This document shows positions 23,259 through 37,567 of a stretch of 64,000 nucleotides of DNA, piece by piece. Numbering within the stretch: the first letter of the stretch is position 1; the number at the start of each line of letters is the position of its first letter. A program made the position numbers and the translations under genes. The notes under the pieces were generated by a model. That model saw only the letters and a list, made by a program, of their open reading frames with translations. It ran no database searches and was not told the origin of the DNA. Source of the DNA: Bimastos eiseni (lineage: Eukaryota > Annelida > Clitellata > Crassiclitellata > Lumbricidae); NCBI GenBank assembly GCA_959347315.1, contig OY365807.1, positions 36,007,072 through 36,071,071 on the forward strand. The letters run 5' to 3'.

Positions 23259-24233
23259 CCATCAACACCAGACTCACCACCAGCTGACGATGGCTCAAAG
23301 GTCATCCTTCATCAGCACAATAGCTCTGCTCTCTTCAATCTGCTTCCATGTATACATATAACACATTGCATATAAATATATATATATATATGTTTAAATT
23401 ATGACAATATAATATAATGTCATAACATATATGTATATAATATAAATAAATACTAAGTCCATGCATCATTTTATACAATGCATGCTATGAGTATAATCTT
23501 TTATGCATGGTCTTGTTAAGTTTAAAATACATTGCTTGTAGCTTGTATACAGACACATTTGGGAGAAATAGTATCAGGCCTGGAAGTATTTGCATTAGGC
23601 GATAAAACATACAAAAGACATAACAGACGTATTATATGAAATAGAAAGATATTTATTGCTGCAATGTAGCTGAGCCAACGAAGTGTTTCCGATACTTCCA
23701 TTTTGCGTTGCATCGCAGTCTCTGGAGAACATCATTGTATTACCTCACATATCGACTATAAATAGCACATGCAATAAGTACGTGTACTTATGTTATTAGA
23801 GAAATGTATGAACAAGACTGTTAAGGATGTAATTGTGTAAAGTGTTGCCGATGGTTGTAGAAACGTGGAAACCATGATCACGACTCGATATAATTATGCA
23901 TCTGTAAATGAGTTTACGTAGACATGACCTTCACCGGAAGTCAAGCTCAAATGCTCCGTCTAATGGAATTCTGTAACATAGGTCATCGTATTTTCTGTTT
24001 CATTCGCAAAGCAAAGAAACATGATATATGACCGATTGATTGACTGATAAATTGACTGACTGACTTATTGACTAATTGACCGACCGACTGACTGACTGAT
24101 TGACTTGCTTATTGACTAATTGACTGATAAACTGAATGACTAGCTGGCTGACTGATTTACTGAGTGACTTATTAACTGACTTACTGGCTGGCTGGCTGAG
24201 TGACTGGCTGACTTATTGATTGATTGATTGATT
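23259..24233. other. 3' flank of the channel gene
   Basis: Presumed 3' UTR and intergenic DNA with ATATAT runs near 23375 and an AATAAA-type signal near 23443. No further gene. A degenerate GACT/GATT tetranucleotide region from about 24030 leads into the perfect array. Confidence 0.5.
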
Positions 24234-24572
24234 GACTGACTGACTGACTGACTGACTGACTGACTGACTGACTGACTGACTGACTGACTGACTGACTGAC
24301 TGACTGACTGACTGACTGACTGACTGACTGACTGACTGACTGACTGACTGACTGACTGACTGACTGACTGACTGACTGACTGACTGACTGACTGACTGAC
24401 TGACTGACTGACTGACTGACTGACTGACTGACTGACTGACTGACTGACTGACTGACTGACTGACTGACTGACTGACTGACTGACTGACTGACTGACTGAC
24501 TGACTGACTGACTGACTGACTGACTGACTGACTGACTGACTGACTGACTGACTGACTGACTGACTGACTGAC
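24234..24572. repeat. (GACT)n perfect tetranucleotide microsatellite, about 85 units
   Basis: About 339 bases of uninterrupted GACT repeats, with degenerate GATT/GACT units on its left. Long minus-strand frames reading SVSQ repeats are artefacts. The length and purity suggest recent expansion and high polymorphism. Confidence 0.97.
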
Positions 24573-26356
24573 AACATTTGACAGTCATGTTTCCCATCTA
24601 GTTTCTTCCAATCAACTGTTCAGTTATCAATCCCAGTCATGGCTTTCGCTGTCTCTGTCTCTGTTAGGTCTATACTCATTCAGACTCTGTCCTGTATTCA
24701 CAGCAATGCCATAATGCATCCACGTATTGCATTCGCGAATATGTGTGTATATATATATATTTATATTTATATATTTATCATAGTAATTACGTAAATCGTA
24801 ATCGCATGTCCTCTGCATAAATGGTCATATAAATATATAAATTTATATATATATACATATATATACTAACTTCGCTGAACATCTCTTGAACGCAGTTTGC
24901 CATGACCGCTGCATACGTGATTCCTTCTCGGGGTTTCTCCTCACCCTCTTCTAAATATCACCCATGACAACAAAGTGCGCTACTTTTTGTGGAGGCGGTT
25001 GTCGGATGAGGTGCAGTGAGGCCGAAGAAACCAAATGCAGATTGATTAAGGAGCAAAACGCGTTGGGTCCCAGCACTTTTTCTTCTCCAGTTAGGCAAGA
25101 TCAGATGACTATTGGTGCAGCAAAAACCTTTACATGTAGTCGATGATCCAGTGCGTATGTCCTTTGCACAAATTATTCATATGCCTGCCTGTGCAAAGGA
25201 AGTGATTGGGAAACCAACGTCGGTCGTCGTTAAATGATTAAAGAGGACTTATTCTTTTTGGTTGAGACGGCGAGTGACGTATTATGCGCAGCAGCTGCTA
25301 CCTCACTATGACGCACTCCGACAATGCGCATGTCCAATTATTATTAGATCGTCGCTTTTTGCCACTTGGCATTGGCTACACGTCTTGCTATCATTGACTT
25401 CATTTTCTTGATCTCGGCATGTGAGCTTTGGGGTATAAATTCTTGGTCGTCTGCAACTAACATTTAGATCATGGATTCATATATATATGAAGCTGAGCTG
25501 GCTAGACTGCTTCTACTTTGTTGAGCTCTGTTTTCAGGAAATCTTACAGCCTACAGCGACATTTCGATCATGGGCAGATGACATCTGCCCCATTTATTGT
25601 ACTTTCATCATCATCATCATTCCGACTTCATATTACTCTTTTACGCATTCAATAGACGTCGGTGCAGTTCGTTCACTGTGCATAGTCAGATAAATTATTC
25701 TGAATAATAATGCTGTACAATACATACATTTCAAATGAGTTTGGCTGATGTCGATGTAAGATGTTTGTGTGCATGCATAGACCTACATGTTACTACACAT
25801 GCGAATGACAAAGTACATGTAGGAACATAGTATTGTTGCTACTTGACGTATCTTATAGGTCGTCACGGCCCATACGATATATTTAGACCTAGTCCTCTAT
25901 TGTAGGACAAAGCTCCGAATGCAAATGACTGGCGACAATAATTATTGTCCGCAAGTTAACGATTTTTTCTTTATCAGTTTTGTTTTATAGAGCTTGAACA
26001 CTTTTAGCCTTTTGCTATGTAAATAAGTCTTTTTATGACCTTTGATATGTTAAGCTTGCGAACTTCAAAAGGAATCAGGTTTACATTCAGTAATAAAACG
26101 GAAACAGAGATCGATGGGGAAGAATTGATGTTACTTATCATCGTTGCAACTCAAATAAGCAAGTCAGCCACAAAGTCAATGAGGCAGCCAGTCATCAAGT
26201 CAACTAGTCAGCAAGTCAGTCAGCCAACCAGACTGAACCAGTCAGTCATAGTTTAGTTATTCTGTGTTCTTGGTCAATTAGTCAATTGGTTAGTCAGTCA
26301 GTCGGTCAGTCAATCGTTTTGTCTCTTTCAATAGTGTGTTATGTCACTCTATAGTC

Positions 26357-26358
<2 letters not shown>
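24573..26358. other. Unassigned DNA
   Basis: No supportable gene. Degenerate AGTCAGTCA-like words reappear at about 26155-26310. Confidence 0.5.
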
Positions 26359-26441
<83 letters not shown>

Positions 26442-26443
26442 CC
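26359..26443. repeat. (CT)n microsatellite
   Basis: A nearly pure CT dinucleotide run with one TTT interruption. Confidence 0.95.
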
Positions 26444-26477
26444 CGTTGTTTGTTCATAAGTCGGAAATACACTTTGC

Positions 26478-27290
26478 CAGAGGCGCGTTTACAGAAAACG
26501 GGGCCCTAGGCGCAAACATTTTGGGGGCCCTCTGAATTTATACACTGAGTCTAAGGGGTCGTCTATAAATGACGTCACGCACCCATTGGAGGGGTCATAC
26601 ATCTGTGACAATTTGTTACGAAGGAGAGTGAGTCTGAGATATGTGACGTCACGTAATCACATCAAATATCGAAATACGCAACTTTATTTATTTTAACATT
26701 TCACTTAATTAAACAGTGAGTCAGCTTCTGGTAGCGATGAGGCTCAAAACACGCAACATTCGCTCTTACCAACACTGCTAATCGAGCCGATTGATATTCA
26801 CATTAACAAAGCAATTATGAATTACCGTACTACACTTGTCATGTGAATACTTAGCTGCAAAAATAGAGAATATAAATTATTTAATTTAAATATTTCAGGG
26901 GTAAGACATGTTATTTTGTATGAAAGTTTTCATTTATTCGGGGTCCCTCACCGTCCCTGAGACGCTGTTTAAAAAAAATTATTTTGTTCGTTTGAGGCGC
27001 CCCTGAGACGTGATTTTGTCATCACTTGGGGCCTCCTGAGTTGTTATTTTGTTTGAAATGTTTCCATTCATTTGAATGCCTCTGAGATGTCACGTTGTAT
27101 TTAATGCTTTCACTCGTTTGGGGGCTCCCTGAGATGTTATTTGTAGTTAATGTTTTCATTCATTGGGGCCCCCGAGACGCTATTCACATTAACTCACATT
27201 TTGTATTTAATATTTTCATCATTTGGGGGCCCCTGAGGTTTCGGGGCCCTAGGCGCGCGCCTAGTGCGCCTATTGGTAAACGCGCCACTG
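26478..27290. mobile_element. Non-autonomous hAT element with exact 8-bp TSD and internal tandem repeats
   Basis: Ends CAGAGGCGCGTTTAC and GTAAACGCGCCACTG are inverted repeats differing at one base, flanked on both sides by CACTTTGC (26470-26477 and 27291-27298). Both subterminal regions carry GGGGCCCTAGGCGC. No transposase is visible. From about 26935 to 27245 about seven degenerate units of roughly 50-60 bp each contain a GGGGCCCCTGAGA-like core followed by TTATTTTGT and TTTTCATTCATT. Confidence 0.93.
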
Positions 27291-27559
27291 CACTTTGCCT
27301 CCTGCTGTCAGCGTCTTCGTGCAATCGTCAAATCATCCAGATCACGCGTGTAGACCTGGAGAGCCAGTCTATTCTAATAAATGAATGGCAAAGTTAAGCT
27401 TAGCGGCAGACTACACCTTATTTCGAATATTCGTGGATTTATCAGAGAATGTGGGGCTTACCTAACGTAACCTACGAAAGTTCAGTTCATAGCTTCTATC
27501 TGTCTAATGCTTATTCCAGTGACACGCCTTAATTTCTGTCCGAACACGGTGTTTGATAG

Positions 27560-28262
<703 letters not shown>

Positions 28263-31200
28263 TTATCAAATTTATAATGCGTGAGATGTGAATCTTAGAC
28301 GCGAATAGTCAGACGCCAGATGAAAGTGCACTTTAGATTTCTAAATTCTTGAGAACCACGGAGAAATAGTGAGTTTCCGCCACTGTTTGAGGGGATAAAG
28401 TGAAGGATACGAAGAGAGAGTGATAGTCGATTCCATCTTTGGAAGCAGATGCTTGTAATGCACGAAAGCCCATTACTGTTCTGCATAGTTCGAGCATCGA
28501 TGCTTAAACAAAAGACCTGTACTCGATGATCGTAGACAACGAGAAGGGATGTCACCTGTACGCAAGTGTGTTAGAGCTGACTGCTGAGGGCTTTGTAGAT
28601 TAAAGAGACCGATTTAAATACCGGTCTGGATTCAACAGCCGATAAGGAATATGACTTAGGAAAGTCAGTCAATTGAAGAAAACGTTGAAACTTATCTATA
28701 GTCGCTTAAGTTAATTGTCGAAGGTATCCGAAAACAAGATGGACGAAAGGAAACCCGGTGATGCATACAAACCGGATATGACATCAGACCGGAAATGCTT
28801 TCGCCAACTATTTCGGATCGACTACTGGATATTTCTCAGATCAAAACTGTATCTCACATTCTTCTTCCGAGGATTATATTTCACGATAACCGGGTATCAA
28901 TCGATCTGACGTGATGAAACAATGAAACTGTCTTCACACGCACCGATATCCTCGGATCGGGCTATACACACAAAGCGAAATATTGCTAATCCATAGCTTA
29001 CCTAATTCACACGAGATGGTGGTACTAACGATATTGAACTCCATGACTAACTTTCGTATTTTTACCCTAAATAGATCAAAAGTTCAAACAATACAATCTA
29101 CAGAATCTGTACCAGCGTAGAGACTGTCAACAGATGTTCAGCTGATGGATGCATTGACGAGTACAGGAAGCAGAGCCAAACATTATTATTTTATTATATT
29201 ATTTTGTACGAGTCATTCATTGTTGGCTGACGACCATTCAGATGCCATTCAGCAGAGGACGAATGCTGGCGGTCACTCGCCAAACGGACGACACGCTCGT
29301 ATGATTTACCGCTCTCTCTATCTCTGCCTGTCTCTATGTCTCTCTATCTGTCTGTTTATCTGTCTGTCTGTCTGTCATTTTCTCTCTCTGCTCTTCTGAT
29401 TGTCTGTTTGTTTCTCGGACTGAAGCCAGCGACCCTGCAGTAGGGCCAGTAGGGCCAGCGGCCAGTTGACAAAATTAATGACAATCTATTGGCAACATCA
29501 AATTACGGACCGTGACCTGTGACCCGTGCGTGACCTGTGAACGCTGGCGGACGATATACGAAGTCGCTTGTTGTGGAAATTATCATTTTCGCGACGGAAG
29601 TCCCTCTGCTGAACTCATACTGATTCGATATCATTCCTCTCGAATTCGTCTCTGTCCAATGGAATTCTAACGATCGCCTTCACAGTGACCTAATATTACA
29701 ACACTTCTGACTGGCTGACCAACTTAAGGCTAGGCTTGGCTTTGAATCGGTGGTGAACGGTTGATCAGCGACGATTTTTACCGTTTTTGCTGGATGCTGG
29801 AATCCATTGTCAGGATCATTGCACTACTTGGTCATTTCTGCTACGGCCTTCTTGGAACCTATAGGGTAATGGTCTTCGAAACTACGAAGAAAGGCTGTTC
29901 ACACCACCATGTAGCCTTATTGCTAAACATTGCAAAGTCGGATCATCATTGCAGTACACTCACTAAAGGGAATTTCCTAACCAGCCCACTTTCCTCTTGG
30001 TGAGGTTGGGTAGGCGGTTGCATAATTCGATGCCTACCTCATGGGATGTCCTATTCCCGGATTTGTAACCTTGGTTATCTCCTATGGCTTGAACGTCACT
30101 GTCGGAAAAATCCACGCATGTCATTTCGTTACACTCATATCGTCGCAATTCAGTTTGTCGCATTTTAAAAACGACAATAAGACCCTGCCCGTAAACGACC
30201 TTCACGACGCATAACTTGACCCTGACCGACTCTCAGGATGCCTAATCTGACGAAATGAATGCGACGAGATGAGTGCGACGAAATGAGAGGCCACCCAGAA
30301 ATGGTGGTCAACTCTCCATATTGGGCTCTCGTCATTGGTATCCCTGATATTTGACATAGGCCTACATGTAAGCTTAGTGATAATATCACTTGTCGTACCC
30401 GCACTCTGGTCAGAGCGCTGCTTTTGGTCCGCGTCTGCATATTCGCCAAAATGGATTCCGTTTACTTCGCAGCTAGCGTCCTTTCCATAAGTCTTTTCCA
30501 CAATCCTCCACGGTGGACTCTTTGAGTTGCAGTACGCTATTCTAGCACCCCTATGAATCAATCCACAGTCTGCAAAAATAAGGAACGTCTTCTATGCCTA
30601 GATGTCAGATCGCATAATCAGCGCCCGCAATCTGGTATCTATTTATCGAAGACAGAGAGGCAAGGCTGATTGGGGCTCACGAGGGATAAATTATATGTCA
30701 CGATAAAGTAAAGCCGACCGCGGACAGTTTGAGTGCTCGGGGCAGATGTCTACGAAACGTCGGGCAGCTCCAAGACGCCTGCCGGAGGATCAGTACATAA
30801 TTACAGGAGTTAACCTAGTTAACAGTGCCAGTCCCTGGCCTGGAGAAGGGAGGGGGCGACACCAAATCATCTTCGATATGGAACGATGTCGTTAAAAAAT
30901 CAACACGTACCTGAAGTTCGATCTCAGTCATGGATGAGACCAGTCCTACGTGTATGCTCTGCAGAGGCTAAAGTTGGGCTAAACTGATTTTATGGCATTT
31001 GGGCATTATGTGTCATTGCTCAAACGTCCATTACCAAAATACTAATCAACTCCATCGTGAATTCTATTATTGCGAAGCTAATGACGAAGATTACAGCGAA
31101 TATTCTGATGATTAGGATGACCGCGAAACGCCGAGGATGAAGATAGCGAAGGCTATTTGGAGACCGCGAAACGCCGTTGATGACCGTAAAGGATATTGTG

Positions 31201-31877
31201 ACGCTCAGTATAGACTGAGTGATGTGACCATGTATAGAGAAGACAACGGGGGCAAAAGACTATCTCCCATGAAGGTATACGCCTATTATGTCTGTATCGC
31301 CTGCCATTACTTAACGCCCACTCTTAACGCCGTGGGGATAGTAGCAAAGCTTGCGGTATTATCGCTGGGCTGGAAATACGAGCGAGGTAATTACCGCGGT
31401 GACGGTTATAACTTTGCTCACTGATGCAATGGACTATCCATTAATTATGGTAAATCAAGTCTGCTGCACTCAACGCTCATCATGCTATATAATAAAAATC
31501 TCTGAATATTCAACATATTTTCAATTTAGCCATATATTAGGCCTATGCAGTCTACGGGTCTATATATATAACACACGATTTAACAGAACGGTCAGAAGTA
31601 GGCCATTGCGTGAGCATAATTATTTACCTTGATATTTTTGCTTCTTTTGAATGGGCTTGGAAAAGGGTTCAGGCCTAATGGAGATGGGGTGGGAGTGGGA
31701 AAAGGCCTGGTTGGGATGAAGAGGATATGGGGACACACCTAATTGGGATAGAGATGGGAACAGACGGAAACAGGAGGGGGATGAACATACAGTTTGTCCT
31801 CATGTATCTCTTTAATTCCAACCAGCGTCCCCTATGGATACATTTTTTATTTGTGTATATATGATTCGTTTATAAGA
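28263..31877. other. Unassigned DNA with many short overlapping frames
   Basis: No exon with both splice sites and a recognised motif was found. Overlapping minus-strand frames at 29963-30561 have no domain I recognise. A CTGT/CTCT-rich patch lies at about 29310-29410. Confidence 0.5.
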
Positions 31878-32256
31878 ATGTATGCAGGTATGTATGTATG
31901 TATGTATGTATGTATGTATGTATGTATGTATGTATGTATGTATGTATGTATGTATGTATGTATGCATGTATGCATGTATGCATGTATGCATGTATGCATG
32001 TATGTATGTATGCATGTATGCATGTATGTATGTATGTGTGTATGTGTGTATGTATGTATGTGTGTATGTATGTATGTATGTATGTATGTATGTATGTATG
32101 CAGGTATGCATGTATGCATGTATGCATGTATGTATGTATGTATGTATGTATGTGTGTATGTGTGTATGTGTGTATGTTTGTATGTTTGTATGTATGTATG
32201 TATGTATGTATGTATGTATGTATGTATGTATGTATGTATGTATGTATGTATATATT
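31878..32256. repeat. (TATG)n microsatellite with TGCATG and TGTG variants
   Basis: Tetranucleotide units in near-perfect phase over about 380 bases, with blocks where TATG alternates with CATG or TGTG. All long open frames in six frames here derive from it. Confidence 0.95.
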
Positions 32257-34730
32257 TATGTTTGTAGGCATGTGCGCATGTATCAGGATATTTATACGGG
32301 TTCTTCTAATATGCTTCCGTTGGCATTCATAACTATAATTTAAAAGCTCTACAGTGCGGCCAATGATGGTCGAATAGCTGGAGGAGCCTCTATTAAAGAC
32401 TCCCTCAAGCACGTAGAACCGCGCAACAATTCTTGCTCGGATATTAGGATTCTCTTATAAGAACGTGCCGGCGGCATACACCTCGATCATCTGTCAGGAC
32501 TCAGACGTTGATCATGTTTAAAAAATTATAGTTGTAAATTTATCTATGACCACGCAAGAGAAAGAAAGGATAGGTGGCCCGACTTGAAAACAAGTGTAGG
32601 CCTAATGACGATGGAATATAATCGTTTGTATACGGCTTACTGAATGATAAGGTGGCTAAAGGCTGCGAGGTTGAAATCACAGATCACGTGGCAGATTGTT
32701 CCAGACATATGAACCTACATCTACATTAGCATTACTTCTGTGCTTGGACCGTGCAAGTTCTGGTCGGTGGAACAACCAGGTCATCTTTCGCAGCAGAGCA
32801 AGGAAATCAACTGCCTTGTATGAAAGAGACCAACTAAGCAGTGATGTGTATCAATTAGTGATAGCCGTATGAATAAAGAGTCAGCCAATGATATGCTAAG
32901 TTGGATAAGATTAGCCTACCGAAAAAAGTAGAAGACGTGATTTTTGTCTACGCTTTTAAGCCTATTACTACAATGTTCCATCAGGCGTTTACTACAAGCA
33001 TGCAGAGAGAATGTAAAGTAATACAGTTCGGACTTCTATAGCGTCCAGCAGAGTAACGTGTCAGGAAGAAAACTAAAATAAATTGGCCCTTGCATGACCA
33101 GCGAACAATGGAGAATTAAACGCAGTAGAAAATTGCTTACCTGCAAATTAGCGTTTGCTTAGTTCATAGTTCGATTTGCATGCATATCGAGATTTATAAC
33201 TTAATTGGAGTTAATTTATCTATCGTCTCATATAAACGAGGTGTTGGTATTCACAGTGCAGCAGGCTTTCAAAGCTGGCTCAAAAGGCCTTCATAAATAT
33301 TCATGCACATTGATGAATATTCGTGAGTTATCGTGGCTATTGAATGACATAGTTCAGTAAAACATTGTGGTTGTCTATTCGAAATTAGAATTTCCATTAT
33401 GGAAGTCTCTGGAGTTGGATGGTGCGACAGGAAGGAGTCGTCGTTATCTTAGAAACTGGAAGAATTCATGTAGAACCCTTTCTTCCTGCGCCTTGTTGCT
33501 ACAGGGAACCAGCGGGAGATGATCTAGAGGACTTCTGCATCTGTAGTATGTAGAACATGAATTCTAAACAATGATGATTCTGATGATGATTCTGATGACG
33601 ACGATTATGATAGCGACAATGAAGATGTCGACAACAACGACGATGATGAGGTTGATGATGATGATGACAACGGCAACAATGGTGACAATGGCGATATAAA
33701 CGTCGATGATAATGATGAAGTTGCACGATGATGATGATGATGATGACGATGATGACGAGATGATGTCGACGACGACGACGAGGGTGATGAAGAAGTCGCC
33801 GACGATGATGACAACGATGTACGTGATGATGATGATGATGCTGATGATGACAAAGATGGCGATGATGATAGCAATAAGAGTCGCAGTGGGAGCGAAACTG
33901 AAGTGTCTTGAATATTTTCCTATATATCCTTATTTACACTGATGCTAAATATTGCTGCATGATCTGTAACATAACGACAATTGTCGTTAATTTTGTTCAA
34001 CTGCCTGCATTAGTGGAGTTTTGCAGCCTATTCCTCGACATCCCATTGGCTACGAGATTTTAAATGAAACTCTGTGCAATTACTGTCACAGGCAAACACT
34101 ACCACAAGACAATCACCTAATTATAAAGTCAATCAAATCCGTTTGTTAGAAAAATCGCTGAACATTCCACAACAATTTGGACAAGCTACATTAGCATAAT
34201 TATGCAAATATTCCATGTATCCATATTCTTATGATTATATAATTTACATCATACTTACTGATTATAATAAAATATTGGTGATGGTATATGCTACCTTAGT
34301 CGTCAAAATAATGTGGATCTCCTTTAACTTTACACAGAACGTCTCGAACTTTCCTGCGAGTGTCGGACACTTTTGGTCTCACAACATTCTGAAAGAATGT
34401 ACAGAACGAAGTCTTTGTGAAAAGCGGTTACATTTTCATTAAACAAACCAATCATGGCAATCAAATACCAGCAGACGTCTAAAATAAAACACGTGATCTG
34501 CATCTGTGCACGAGGTCTGTATTTCTAATCTAAGTAACGATGCCATAATATTATATTTTCACTATTGATTCCATTGGTCTGTAGAGAACACCAATTCAAG
34601 AAGTAAAAAAATTTCATAAACATAATCTAACGTTGATACACGTGTTACGGAAAGCACGTGATATCTAAGTGCCATAAGGAAAATAGAATGTGATATGTAA
34701 TGTAATGAGACTGAATGTTAGGCCTACTAC
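32257..34730. other. Unassigned DNA including a (GAT)n tract
   Basis: Only a GAT/GAC trinucleotide tract at about 33568-33870 stands out. Any 3'-most exons of the minus-strand gene ending at 34731 may lie here or beyond, but none was recognised. Confidence 0.5.
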
Positions 34731-35019
34731 CTGAAATCCAGGTTGGGTTGGTTGTGCTGGTGGTATTGAAGCAACCCTCTTCGGTACAATCGGTGGCTTC
34801 TGGGGGGCGTGGCTGAAAGTAGTGTAGCTCGAGGGAGTGCTATAAACCGCGTGGGGTGTGAGGCTATGTAGAGTGAGGGCATGAACGTCTGGAGAGGCGC
34901 TGTGGAAGACGACCGAGGACGGGTGGGATCCTCCACTGCTCACGACCTTCTTCAGGACGCCACTCGGCAACCTAAGAGGTTCACAGACATCCCTAGTGTT
35001 CAATGACAAATTTCTTAAT
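34731..35019 (-). CDS. Unrecognised Ser/Thr/Pro/Tyr-rich protein, exon 6 of the visible chain
   Basis: Minus strand, acceptor CTCTGCCACAG, donor CAG|GTAGTA. The 289 nt carry one leading base and end in phase 0. The product reads LRNLSLNTRDVCEPLRLPSG, then a Ser/His/Pro-rich stretch with YSTPSSYTTFSHAPQKPPIV. No domain is recognised; it is probably disordered. There is no stop codon, so the gene continues at lower coordinates. Confidence 0.6.
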
Positions 35020-35109
35020 CTGTGGCAGAGTCAATCTTACCTGGGTCATCATACAATCGCCATATTTATTTGTCTATAATAATGCATTAAGCCCACTTGT
35101 TTACATGAT

Positions 35110-35270
35110 CATCATCGTCATCATCATTGTCGTCATCATCACTTGATCCCATGATCATGATCATAATTATAATCGTCATCGTCGGTGTCGTCGTCGTCAT
35201 CGTCATCATCGTCGTCGTCGTCATCATCATTATTATCATTGTCGTCATCCGTATCGTCGTGATCATCATA
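35110..35270. repeat. (ATC/GTC)n trinucleotide tract
   Basis: ATCATCGTC-type repeats inside the intron of the minus-strand gene. Confidence 0.85.
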
Positions 35271-35714
35271 TCGTTGCCATATATGCATATTACATATCCT
35301 ATCTGCCTGACTTTGGATATTTAATTAGAATCGAACCTGACTATAGAGGCATAATCCTATACATTTTGTTCTGGCTGAGCACCTGTTACTATAGAGCCCG
35401 CACAAAGAGTGCTTGCGAATTGTGATTAGTCTTGCTCACTCGAGACGCTACATAAATGTTTTATTTCACCTACAATTACAATTCACTATTTCGCACGCGT
35501 GACTTCGCTTTTGTGGACTGAAGCAACTCTGAGATGACGTCTATTCCAAAGCAAATCCATCGTCGCTTGAAATACGGTCAAATTAATCTTTAACTCAGTG
35601 TTGCTTGAGTCATTTTCATCACACTTTAAGTCAACTTTCCACTCAGTTTTGCTGTCTTTGACAATCGAACTTTATATAGCGCGCTATTGAGGCTGGTTTA
35701 TGGATTATACGTAC

Positions 35715-35935
35715 ACGTAGCTGCCCGGTCCATTATGATAGATGTTGGGGAGAATGAGTTTATCCACTGGTCCAGAATTCCACTCCACCGAACGTTTGAT
35801 GGAAGAGGGAAGGGAGGAGTAGGTGGTGTAAGAAGAAGGCAAGTAGTAGGACAGAGGCAGGTCTGTCTTCGTACGATAGACGTGCGTTGGAGGGGTGTTC
35901 AGCTCAGTTGAAGCGAGCAACAAATCCGTCTCGAT
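35715..35935 (-). CDS. Unrecognised Ser/Thr/Pro/Tyr-rich protein, exon 5
   Basis: Minus strand, acceptor CTTTTATAG, donor TACGT|GTACGT. The 221 nt start in phase 0 and end with two bases, exactly what the next exon needs. It encodes IETDLLLASTELNTPP, then tyrosine-rich SYYLPSSYTTYSSLP and IYHNGPGSY. The SYTT(Y/F)S motif also occurs in the next exon, hinting at an internal repeat. Confidence 0.6.
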
Positions 35936-36002
35936 CTATAAAAGATCAGTAACAACAATTTCAGTGTAATGACTTCAATATATATTTCCCTCAGGCTTGA
36001 AT

Positions 36003-36250
36003 TAATCCTTCGCATGGGAGGGGTCAGCCACTTGGATCATTCTTCTCCATTTAACTCTGCCGCGCGTGTCTTCATTTTTCAATTTTAGAGTCTTCAGGTC
36101 CTTTTGTATCATATCTTTCCATCTCTTCTTCTGTCGTCCCCGACTGTGTCGTCCTTTGAGATCCGATTTCATAATTATTTCAATGCAGCTTTCGTCCTCT
36201 CGTTTTCATTACATGACTGTACCATCTCTTTCTGGTCTCTCGTATTTTTT
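36003..36250 (-). pseudogene. LINE C-terminal remnant
   Basis: Read on the minus strand: ERPERDGTVM, a stop, then GRHSRGRQKKRWKDMIQKDL and near the end RVKWRRMIQVADPSHA. GRxRRGRPxxRWxDxIxxDL...DRxxWRRxIxxADP is the conserved tail of a large group of endonuclease-reverse transcriptases. It lies in an intron of the minus-strand gene and is 5'-truncated, as LINE copies usually are. Confidence 0.75.
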
Positions 36251-36754
36251 CCGTAATACATATAATGACTTCAACATGACAATAATGAAACTAATATCTG
36301 AGTTAATTTTGTACTAATATGATTTGAGATAATTTATAGGTATAATCAAACTTTAAGACAACAAATGACAATTAAGATGAACCGATGTGACAGTATAATT
36401 TATCTAGAGACTTTTCCAATTGTGCAGTAAACGTTTAATTACCTAGATCAGTCACCAGATTCTACGGAAATTGTACACGGTTGTACTTACTCATCTTTCA
36501 TAATAGCACCATGTCTTCTCAGATTTCGTATCTTTGGTACTCTGATTTGCGATTCAATTAGGACTGTGGAATGTAATATATTAATGAATCCTTCTATCGA
36601 TTGGATCAGACGTACGGCGTGCCATCCATTGACGCAAAGGACTCCGACGACGCCATGAATGAAGGCATTCTAATATTCTACCCACTATTGACCTCAATTT
36701 GCTTCAGACGGAATTCCTATGGAAATTCGTCCAAGTCTCTTCTAACAGACTTAC

Positions 36755-36958
36755 ATTTCTCTTAAGGTTCGAAGTCGGCAGATACTCCTCGTACAGTTCG
36801 GCGTCTCTCAGGGCAGGTGTGTAAGTCGAACGGACCACCGTCCTTCGAACCGGGGTGACAGAGGACACCGGACTCGGAGACCTGGTCCGAACCGTTGAGG
36901 ACCTTGGTCCGTGGTAGGACGAACTACGGCGCACCAATCCTGGACCATCTCTGTAGTA
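36755..36958 (-). CDS. Unrecognised Ser/Thr/Pro/Tyr-rich protein, exon 4
   Basis: Minus strand, acceptor TTGTATCCAG, strong donor AAT|GTAAGT, 204 nt, phase 0 at both ends. It encodes YYRDGPGLVRRSSSYHGPRS, TVRTRSPSPVSSVTPVRRTV and AELYEEYLPTSNLKRN. The basic Ser-Pro repeats look like kinase substrate sites of a cytoskeletal or scaffold protein, but this is only compositional. Confidence 0.65.
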
Positions 36959-37505
36959 CTGGATACAAGAGAACAAAATTGTCAACAGTAGCGTATGCTG
37001 TGAGTGACTGCACTTCACTTCATTGCCGTTTAATTGTTCACTACTACACTGCGCTTATCTACACTTATTGCATTGTGTTCCATTATATCGTGTTCCATCA
37101 CATTGTGTCTCGTTACATTATTGTTCAACGAACCCATGAAAGCATGATTTTTCTGCATAGAACTTCACTAAATCGTTCCCTACTAATCGATGGAACAAAT
37201 GAGATACAGCTACTCTACTTAGCATTAACCGTAATTTGTTACTGTACTTAGCAGTAACCATATCTGTTAGTCTACTAAGCATTAACTATATTTGAGATGC
37301 ATTTATCGTTTAAACTTGCAAAAGACAGAAAAGAAACTAATGCGAGTAAAATACAAAACTATTTTAGATTATATATTGAGTTGAAAAGGAAATAGCTGTT
37401 AGATGTCACAACGTGTTCTAGCAATAATAATTGTATATTTTAAACGTATAGCCTGTTTTTAATTGTATGTTATGTATTGTACAATTTTTAATTGCGAATC
37501 TTTAC

Positions 37506-37567
37506 CCTGTAGACGAGCGTCCGAGGCGAATGAGACGTGATCACATCGTCTCCCGAAGACTTGAGCT
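37506..37567 (-). other. Possible additional small exon of the minus-strand gene
   Basis: Minus strand, acceptor TTCTTAGTCAG and donor CAGG|GTAAAG enclose 62 nt reading LKSSGDDVITSHSPRTLVYR. It could join exon 4 in phase 0, but it needs one extra base that exon 3 does not supply, so an unseen exon or alternative splicing would be required. Confidence 0.3.

Noticed and set aside
24140..24597. Long SVSQ-repeat frames
   Set aside because: Translation of the GACT microsatellite.
29963..30561. Overlapping minus-strand frames as a gene
   Set aside because: Three frames of similar length overlap with no motif; chance openness is likelier.
31794..32412. Several frames over 140 codons
   Set aside because: All are translations of the TATG microsatellite.
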